Shown here in pieces: positions 26,646 through 32,786 of a stretch of 64,000 bases of DNA. Every line of letters starts with the position of its first letter. The stretch's first letter is position 1. A model generated the notes under the pieces. The model was given only the letters and a program-made list of their open reading frames with translations, was not told the origin of the DNA and did no database searches. A program made the translations under genes and the position numbers. The DNA is from Rubrivivax sp. A210 (GTDB taxonomy: Bacteria; Pseudomonadota; Gammaproteobacteria; Burkholderiales; Burkholderiaceae_C): the NCBI RefSeq assembly GCF_904426505.1, contig NZ_CAJGBN010000034.1, positions 186,001 to 250,000 of the forward strand, given 5' to 3'.

Positions 26646-28834
26646 AGGTCGGTGATGCGCTGTTCGTTCGGGTTGCTGTGGATGTCGACCACGCGGCAGT
26701 CGCCGCACATCTTCAGGCGCTCGGCGGCGGTGCCCTGGAAGGCACTGTGGCCGGCCAGCTTGGTGAGCATGTTCTCGATGGCGCGCAGCGTGCCGAAGGG
26801 CTTGGCGCAGCGCACGCAGCGGTAGGGCTCCATCTCGGCCAGCACGCGCGGCTCGCGCCGTGCGCGGCCACCGTCGGCCAGCCACAGGCGCGGCGCCAGC
26901 GTGATGGCGTCTTCGGGGCAGGTGAGGGCGCACAGGCCACATTGCACGCAGTTCTTCTCGATGAAGCGCAACTGCGGCTTCTCGGGGTTGTCGGCCAGCG
27001 CCGCGGCCGGGCAGGCGCTGACGCAGCTCAGGCACAGCGTGCATTTGGCGGTGTCGACCACCAGGTTGCCCAGCGGCGCGCCGGCGGTCGGCAGCGGCAG
27101 CGCCTCGGGCAGGGGCAAGGCCTGCGCCTGGGCCAGCAGGTGGGCCAGCGCCAGCTCCAGCGTGCCGCGCTTGTCGGCCTGCACCGCGAAGCTGGCGGCG
27201 CTGGCGACGCCCTGGGCCGGCGGCGCGCGCAGCGTGGCGTCCAGCGCCGGCAGGTCGCGCGCATCGCGGGCCTCGATCAGGCGCAGGTGCTCGCCGCCAT
27301 AGCCAAGGCCGCTGAGGATGGCCTGGGCCACTGCCATCTGCTCGCGCAAGGCGGCGCGGTACTCGGGCGCTTCTTCGGCGCTGAGCAGCACCCAGACCTG
27401 GCTCGCGCCCTGGGCGATGGCCGAGAGCCACAGCTCAAGGCCGATGCTGGCCGTGTGCCACACGGCCAGCGGCAGCACGCGTGCCGGCACGCCGTGCAGG
27501 CTGCGGTCGACGCGGGCACCGCGGCCGAGATCGTCGATCAGCCGCTGGCCGGCCTGCTCGCTGTGGATCAGCAGCGCGGCGTCGCGGCCACCGGCGCGGG
27601 CGTAGGCCGTGAGCATCGTGCGCAGGCGCCGGCCCTGGTCCGCCGCGCCGGGGTAGGCAAAGCTCATCGCACCACTGGGGCAGACCGTGCTGCAGGCGCC
27701 GCAGCCCACGCACAGATGCGGCTCGACGATCACGCCGCCGGCCTGTTCGCCGCGCGTGCGGCCCTTGCGCGAGGCATCGCTGCGGATGGCGCGCGTGCTG
27801 CAGACATCGATGCAGGCGCTGCAGCCTATCTTCTCATTGCGGCTGTGCGCGCACAGCTTGGGCTGGTAGGCAAAGAAGCGCGGCTTGTCGAACTCGCCGG
27901 TCAGTTCGCGCAGGGCGCGCAGCGCGGCTTGGCGCTGGCGCTCGTCGGCGCCCGGGTGGAAATAGCCCTGGGGCGGCTGGTGCATGGTGAACGCGGACTC
28001 CGCGCGCAGGTCCAGCACGAGGTCGAAGCGTTCCTGCTGCCGCAGCGGCGCGCGGGTGAAGTCGATGGCGCCAGCGGCATCGCAGACGCGCACGCAGTCG
28101 CGGTGGCGCTTGCAGGCGTCCAGGTCGACCTGGTAGTCCAGGCCGATGGCGCCCTCGGGGCAGGCGGCGACGCAGGCATTGCAGCGCGTACACAGGTCCA
28201 GGTCGATGGGGTTGGTGCTTTCCCACTCGGCCTCGAACTGGCCCAGCCAGCCACTCAGGCGCAGCAGGCGGCCGTGGTGGGTGGCGCGCGCATGGGCCTG
28301 CGCCAGCGCCCCACCTGCACCACCACCGCCGGGGCTGACCAGCACGCTCACGTCGAGCTTGTCGCCCAGCAGCTCGGCCGCCTGCTCGGCCATCTCGGCC
28401 GGCCCTATCACCAGGCAGCGGCCGCCCGAGCGGTAGCTGACCGTGGCCACCGGCTCAGGCGCCGGCAACTGGGCCGCGGCGATGAGGGCGGCGATCTTGG
28501 CCGTGGCCGCCTTGCCGTCGCGTGACCAGCCTGCGGTTTCGCGGATGTTGACGAAGCGTATCGGCCGCTCGAGCACGCTGGCCGCGCCCTCGGTCTCTTC
28601 ATTCAGCTCCAGGAACAAACGGCTTTCCTGAGTGCAGGTCACCAGCAGTTCGTCGCCGCTGGCCGTGCTGTCCTTGGCCGCGCGCTGGAAGGCCGGGGCC
28701 TCGCGCCGGCACAGCAGCGTGTGGGTGGTGGTCAGGCCGTCGACGCTGGCCCCGGGCGTCTGCTCCAGCGCCTTTCTGATCGCCGGCGCATCCAGGGGCA
28801 GGGTCTGGTTGCAGTTGCAGATCAGGGTCTTCAT
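26642..28834 (-). CDS. Poly-[4Fe-4S] ferredoxin-domain protein of formate dehydrogenase cluster
   Basis: Cytoplasmic iron-sulfur protein of 730 residues. Ferredoxin-type motifs appear in order: CTRCNACVAACPEG, CKRHRDCVRVCD, CSACIDVC, CVGCGACSTVCPSG, CTLCLSCVSACP and CVQCGLCALTCPED. The N-terminal CNCNQT and C-terminal CVRCAKPFG and CGDCRVVDIH supply further cysteines. A central part (VWVLLSAEEAPEYRAALREQ) resembles a HdrA/MvhD-like electron-transfer region. It is the first gene of a chain with the TorD-like chaperone and mobA. Relatives are regularly found beside betaproteobacterial formate dehydrogenases; the function is not established. The start ATG 28834 (MKTLICNCNQT) fits the family. Confidence 0.85.
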   Translation of the reverse strand: MKTLICNCNQTLPLDAPAIRKALEQTPGASVDGLTTTHTLLCRREAPAFQRAAKDSTASGDELLVTCTQESRLFLELNEETEGAASVLERPIRFVNIRETAGWSRDGKAATAKIAALIAAAQLPAPEPVATVSYRSGGRCLVIGPAEMAEQAAELLGDKLDVSVLVSPGGGGAGGALAQAHARATHHGRLLRLSGWLGQFEAEWESTNPIDLDLCTRCNACVAACPEGAIGLDYQVDLDACKRHRDCVRVCDAAGAIDFTRAPLRQQERFDLVLDLRAESAFTMHQPPQGYFHPGADERQRQAALRALRELTGEFDKPRFFAYQPKLCAHSRNEKIGCSACIDVCSTRAIRSDASRKGRTRGEQAGGVIVEPHLCVGCGACSTVCPSGAMSFAYPGAADQGRRLRTMLTAYARAGGRDAALLIHSEQAGQRLIDDLGRGARVDRSLHGVPARVLPLAVWHTASIGLELWLSAIAQGASQVWVLLSAEEAPEYRAALREQMAVAQAILSGLGYGGEHLRLIEARDARDLPALDATLRAPPAQGVASAASFAVQADKRGTLELALAHLLAQAQALPLPEALPLPTAGAPLGNLVVDTAKCTLCLSCVSACPAAALADNPEKPQLRFIEKNCVQCGLCALTCPEDAITLAPRLWLADGGRARREPRVLAEMEPYRCVRCAKPFGTLRAIENMLTKLAGHSAFQGTAAERLKMCGDCRVVDIHSNPNEQRITDL

Positions 28835-28949
28835 CGGTACTCGGGAGTCCTGGCAAGGCGGGCGCGAACGAGGCTGTCGCGCAGAGCGGCGCATTATGGT
28901 CTTGGCTGCGATGGCGTCCTGGGTGCATGGGCTCGGCATAGACTGCGCC

Positions 28950-29504
28950 ATGGTCACTGCCAGCCTCGACATCCCGCCGTCCGGCGCGCCGCGCCCCGAG
29001 CGCCCCGGCATCAACGTGGCCGTGGTCATGGAGCGCGTGGTGCAGCCCAACCAGTGGGAAGACTACGCCTTCCGCGTCGCCGAAGTCATCCCCGACGAGG
29101 GCGCCTACGGCAGCGAGCCGCGCAAGCTCTTCGACGACGGGCGCCATTCGCGCTGGCTCCACCCCGGTTACCGCATCGAGCTTTTTGCCGACGAGTGCAA
29201 GGGTTATTTCCTCAACCTCACCTCGGGACGCCCTGTCTGGTTCGTGGTCTGGCGCGTGGACGAGATCGACGCCTCGCTGGCCCGGCCGCAGACGGTGAGC
29301 CTGTCCTACATCGAATGCGACCGCTGGATGGCCGCCGAAGAGCGCGTGGACAACGTGCCGCTGGCCGACGAGCTGTGCGAGTGGTTGCGCCTCTTCACCA
29401 ACGAGCACTTCAAGCCCGACGGGCCGCGCAAGCAGCGCGCCAGTTCCTTCCTGAGCCCGGAAGAGCGTGCGCGACGGGTCGCCGGCGACTGGGAACAGCG
29501 ATGA
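28950..29504 (+). CDS. DUF3305 domain protein
   Basis: Cytoplasmic protein of 184 residues matching DUF3305, a family found with formate dehydrogenase genes in betaproteobacteria. Recognisable segments are VAVVMERVVQPNQWEDYAF, LHPGYRIELFADECKGYFLN and PVWFVVWRVDE. There is no membrane segment or cofactor motif. The role is unknown; genomic company suggests assembly or regulation of the enzyme. Its stop overlaps the ATG of the DUF3306 gene. It is divergent from the poly-Fe-S gene over 115 bp. Confidence 0.85.
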   Translation: MVTASLDIPPSGAPRPERPGINVAVVMERVVQPNQWEDYAFRVAEVIPDEGAYGSEPRKLFDDGRHSRWLHPGYRIELFADECKGYFLNLTSGRPVWFVVWRVDEIDASLARPQTVSLSYIECDRWMAAEERVDNVPLADELCEWLRLFTNEHFKPDGPRKQRASSFLSPEERARRVAGDWEQR

Positions 29505-30184
29505 GCGAGCGCGGCGACGATTCCTTCCTCTCGCGCTGGTCGCGGCGCAAGCTGCTGGTGCGCCAGGGCGAGGCGGTGGCGCCTGCGCCGGTCAAGGCCG
29601 AGGTCGTGGCTCCGGTGGTCGACCAGCCGCCGGCCGCGTCCGCGGCCGGCGCACCTGCCGTCACTGCAACCACGGAAGCCGAAGCTCCGACCCGCGTGCC
29701 GCCTCCTGCGCAGCCGCCGCCGCCGACCTTGGCCGATGTCGAGTCCTTGACGCCGGCCTCGGATTTCGCCCGCTTCGTCGCGCCGGGCGTGGACGCCGAA
29801 GTGAAGAACTCGGCCATGAAGAAGCTTTTCGCCGACCCGCACTACAACGTGATGGACGGGCTGGACACCTACATCGACGACTACGGCCGCGCTGACCCGA
29901 TCCCTCGATCCATGCTGCGCCAGATGGTGCAGGCCCGCCTCATGGGCCTGCTCGACGACGAGCTGGAAGAGCAGCGGCCGGCGGAGGAACCAGCGCCCGT
30001 GGCACCCATTGCGCTGCCCGCGGCGGAGACCGTCGAGCTCGCGCCGATGCAGCCCGCCGCACCGACGGACGCATCCACGGGCGCCGAAGCCAGTCTTGCC
30101 GCGCCACCCGCTCAAGCCGGGATACCGCCCGATGCAGGGGCCGCTGCCGACGGCGCCGAGCCAGGCCCGAGCCGGGGCGCCTGA
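29501..30184 (+). CDS. DUF3306 domain protein
   Basis: Protein of 227 residues matching DUF3306. The N-terminus DDSFLSRWSRRKLLVRQG is typical, followed by a Pro/Ala-rich linker. The conserved core is SDFARFVAPGVDAEVKNSAM, then KLFADPHYNVMDGLDTYIDDY. The C-terminal 75 residues are low-complexity Ala/Pro. It overlaps DUF3305 by 4 bp, so the two are one unit. Function unknown; always near formate dehydrogenase in relatives I recall. It converges on selC 36 bp away. Confidence 0.85.
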   Translation: MSERGDDSFLSRWSRRKLLVRQGEAVAPAPVKAEVVAPVVDQPPAASAAGAPAVTATTEAEAPTRVPPPAQPPPPTLADVESLTPASDFARFVAPGVDAEVKNSAMKKLFADPHYNVMDGLDTYIDDYGRADPIPRSMLRQMVQARLMGLLDDELEEQRPAEEPAPVAPIALPAAETVELAPMQPAAPTDASTGAEASLAAPPAQAGIPPDAGAAADGAEPGPSRGA

Positions 30185-30220
30185 AGCCGGCCGGCCCGGT
30201 CAGGCCGCGCCAGACAAGGC

Positions 30221-30317
30221 TGGCGGAAGAGCGTGGGAGTCGAACCCACCTGGAACCGCTGAGCGGCCCCACCCGGTTTTGCAGACCGGACGCCCCACCG
30301 GGGAACGATCCTCTTCC
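30221..30317 (-). tRNA. selC: Selenocysteine tRNA with GCA (cysteine) anticodon
   Basis: Minus-strand tRNA of 97 nt including encoded GCCA. The acceptor arm is GGAAGAG/CTCTTCC (7 pairs); the eighth position is a G-G mismatch. The D arm has the GTTCC/GGGGC stem. The anticodon stem CCGGT/ACCGG closes the loop CTGCAAA. The variable arm is an 8-bp stem (GGGGCCGC/GCGGTTCC, two G-T pairs) and the T arm is GTGGG/CCCAC around TTCGACT. Length, long variable arm and extended acceptor are tRNA-Sec traits and resemble E. coli selC closely, not tRNA-Cys. The anticodon at 30282-30280 reads GCA where UCA is expected: one change at position 34. It lies 7 bp after the selB stop on the same strand, so it is probably cotranscribed. 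Annotation software may label it tRNA-Cys. Confidence 0.93.
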
Positions 30318-30324
30318 ATGGGAT

Positions 30325-32265
30325 TCATGCCTGCGATGCGCCGCCGAACATCTCGGTGGCGTCGCGCCGCACGCGGCGGCCTTCGGGGTCGCGCTTGGTG
30401 AAGCCGACCTGATCGAAGAACTCTACCAGCGGCAATGACAGATGCCGGCTCAGGCCCAGTGACTCGCGCAGGTCTTTCACATTGAGTCGCCGGTGGGGCT
30501 CGGCTGCGGCCAGACGCTGCGACTCCAGCGCGAGGGCGTGCAGGTGCCTGGGTTGAATGAAGTACTCGTCGCTGACGGCGTAGAGCTTGCCGAACTGCGC
30601 CAGCTTGCGCAGCAGGCGCAGCACCTGGTCGCGGTGCAGGCTGCGGTCGCGCGCCAGCATGTCGCTCAGCTTGGGAGCGTGCAGGCCCCCTTCGTCCAGC
30701 CAGGGCCGCAGGCGTTCCCACAGCTTCTGCTCGTTGGCCAGCAGAGCCACATCCTGGCCCGCCAGGCGCAGATAGGGGCCGGCGCGCTGTACACGGCCGG
30801 TGGCGATCAGCTCGCGCAGCAGCTGGGAAAACACCCAGGCGCGCGGCTTGCTGGTGGACTGACGCTGCAGTACTTCGGGCGTGAGGCCGGGGCTGTCAGG
30901 CTGCTTTCGGTGGTGGGTGGCAAGGGCCTCGGTGAGCCCGGTTGACAAGCTTTCCAGCTGGCCGGCAGCGAACAGGCGCGTCACGGGCCCGTCGGCGAGC
31001 GCGCGGTGCGGCACGGCCTGCAGCAGGCCGGTACGTGCGGCCGGCTGCAGCTTGCGCGCCACCGTGTACGCCTCTTGCTCGACACCGGCAGCCGGCTGCA
31101 GCGCCAGGAGGTCGGCCAGCGCCGCGGCCGGGTCAGCCTGCTCCAGCGCTGCCAGCGCGGCCAGGCGCTGCGGCTTGCGCCGGTTGGTCGCAGTGGCGAA
31201 GGGGTCGATGACGCTGCCGCCGCCCAGCGTGCGCGTGGCCGACTGATCGCGCAGGATGAATCGATCACCATGCCAGGCGGCGATGTCGCGGTCCAGTTCC
31301 AACTGCACCAACGCATCAGCGCCAGGCGCCAGCGCCGTGGATTCCAGCAGCACCACGCGCGCACCGACATCGCAGGCGCCCAGGTGCAAATGTACCGGCG
31401 TCCAGTGCGCCAACTCGCGCGGCTCACCGGGCAGCAGGCGCAGGCGTGCGTCGATGCGGCGCGTGGCCACCTGCGCCGCATCGGCGACGATCCAGTCGCC
31501 GCGCGAAATGTCGCTCTTCTCCAGGCCGGTGGCGGCCAGGTTGAGTGCCAGGCGCTGGCCGGCTACACCCTGCTGGGCCTCGCGGTTCTGCGCGTGCAGG
31601 CCGCGCACGCGCACCGCCAGCTTGCGCGGCGAGACGAGCACGCGGTCGCCCACGGCCACTCGGCCCGAGACCGCCGTACCGGTGACCACGGTGCCGATGC
31701 CGGCGAGCGAGAAACAGCGATCCACCGCCAGGCGGAACAGGTCATCGTCAGCGCGCGAAGCCTGGCACAGCCGGGCTTGCAGCAGGTGTTGCTCGAGCGC
31801 GGCCAGGCCCGCGCCGCTGAAGTTGGAGACCGGAAAGATCGCGGCGCCCGCCAGCGCGGTGGGCTGCAGCAGTTCTTCGATCTCGGTGCTGACCTCGGCC
31901 AGGCGGGCGGGCGAGACCAGGTCGCACTTGGTCAGCACCACGGCACCGCGGTCCAGGCCCAGCAGGTCGAGGATGGCCAGGTGCTCGCGCGTCTGCGGCA
32001 TGGGTCCGTCGTCGGCTGCCACGACCAGCAGCACATGGTCGATCCCGGTGGCGCCGGCCAGCATGTTGCGAACCAGGCGCTCATGACCGGGCACATCGAC
32101 GAAGCCCATCATCCCGCCGTCGGGCAGGGGCTTGTAGGCGAAGCCCAGGTCAATGGTGATGCCGCGCGCCTTTTCTTCCTTCAGGCGGTCGGCATCGAAC
32201 CCGGTCAGCGATTTGACCAGCGAGGTCTTGCCATGGTCGATATGACCTGCGGTACCGACGATCAA
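30325..32265 (-). CDS. selB: Selenocysteine-specific translation elongation factor
   Basis: GTPase that carries selenocysteyl-tRNA(Sec) to the ribosome at SECIS hairpins. The 646 residues begin LIVGTAGHIDHGKTSLV (G1) and continue with the G2 segment KARGITIDLGF, the G3 DVPGHE and the G4 TKCD. EF-Tu-like domains II-III follow. The C-terminal 270 residues hold four winged helices that bind SECIS RNA, ending LSLPLVEFFDQVGFTKRD. All parts are intact. I use TTG 32265 because SelB proteins start directly at the IVGTAGHIDHGKT segment; an in-frame ATG exists at 32340. selC follows 7 bp downstream. It is divergent from the membrane formate dehydrogenase operon. Confidence 0.95.
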   Translation of the reverse strand: MIVGTAGHIDHGKTSLVKSLTGFDADRLKEEKARGITIDLGFAYKPLPDGGMMGFVDVPGHERLVRNMLAGATGIDHVLLVVAADDGPMPQTREHLAILDLLGLDRGAVVLTKCDLVSPARLAEVSTEIEELLQPTALAGAAIFPVSNFSGAGLAALEQHLLQARLCQASRADDDLFRLAVDRCFSLAGIGTVVTGTAVSGRVAVGDRVLVSPRKLAVRVRGLHAQNREAQQGVAGQRLALNLAATGLEKSDISRGDWIVADAAQVATRRIDARLRLLPGEPRELAHWTPVHLHLGACDVGARVVLLESTALAPGADALVQLELDRDIAAWHGDRFILRDQSATRTLGGGSVIDPFATATNRRKPQRLAALAALEQADPAAALADLLALQPAAGVEQEAYTVARKLQPAARTGLLQAVPHRALADGPVTRLFAAGQLESLSTGLTEALATHHRKQPDSPGLTPEVLQRQSTSKPRAWVFSQLLRELIATGRVQRAGPYLRLAGQDVALLANEQKLWERLRPWLDEGGLHAPKLSDMLARDRSLHRDQVLRLLRKLAQFGKLYAVSDEYFIQPRHLHALALESQRLAAAEPHRRLNVKDLRESLGLSRHLSLPLVEFFDQVGFTKRDPEGRRVRRDATEMFGGASQA

Positions 32266-32435
32266 GGCTTGGGCGGTGGTTGGTGGATGGCTCGCGCATG
32301 TTAGCGGCCCTGTGCCCTTTCGCACCTTTGATCGACCCATTGCGGCCCTTTGGCCCGTGGCTCACGTCCGTATCGGGCCGAAGGCCTGCCTTCCTCGGTA
32401 CATCCCCTAGCAAGCGAGCACTGAAATACCCATGG

Positions 32436-32451
32436 GCGTTGTGCACAATGC
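32436..32451. promoter_or_regulatory. Imperfect palindrome between selB and formate dehydrogenase operon
   Basis: GCGTTGTG-CACAATGC is a 16-bp inverted repeat with one mismatched pair. It contains the perfect TTGTGCACAA and lies centrally in the 279-bp divergent region between selB and the fdh TAT-target gene. It is placed to act on either promoter. I cannot assign it to a known regulator. Confidence 0.4.
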
Positions 32452-32544
32452 ATTGGTGACATGCTCCGCTGTACCCATGTTTGAGGACAGCGCACAGCCG
32501 ATGTCCGCACCCGCCCGGTCGTACCTCATGTAAGGGGAATCGCG

Positions 32545-32757
32545 ATGAAGCCTGATCACCAACCACCCGTGGCGCGCCGCGCCCTCCTGGTGGGCGCAGG
32601 GACAGCGGGGGCTCTAGTGGCCACTGCCACCCTGGTCCCCTTGCGTGAACCCGCCAAGGCCGTTCCCAGTGCGGCCGCCCAGCCGGCACCGGATGCGGCT
32701 GCCGGCTACCGCCTGAGCGAGCACGTGCAGCAGTACTACCGCACAGCCCGCGTCTGA
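32545..32757 (+). CDS. Formate dehydrogenase region TAT-target small protein
   Basis: Small protein of 70 residues with a Tat-like leader (ARRALLVGAGTAGALVATATLV) and a short tail ending LSEHVQQYYRTARV. It matches the family of short TAT-leader peptides encoded immediately upstream of membrane formate dehydrogenase catalytic subunits. AAGGGGAA precedes the ATG. It lies 29 bp before fdhA and starts the operon. Its function in relatives is not established; a membrane-anchoring or maturation role is plausible. Confidence 0.88.
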   Translation: MKPDHQPPVARRALLVGAGTAGALVATATLVPLREPAKAVPSAAAQPAPDAAAGYRLSEHVQQYYRTARV

Positions 32758-32786
32758 ATCCCAGCCGCTTGCAGCAGGAGGCAATC

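Noticed and set aside
30221..30317. Calling the minus-strand tRNA a tRNA-Cys because of its GCA anticodon
   Set aside because: Length of 97 nt, 8-bp variable arm, extended acceptor arm, near identity with E. coli selC in the anticodon and T arms, and position beside selB all indicate tRNA-Sec.
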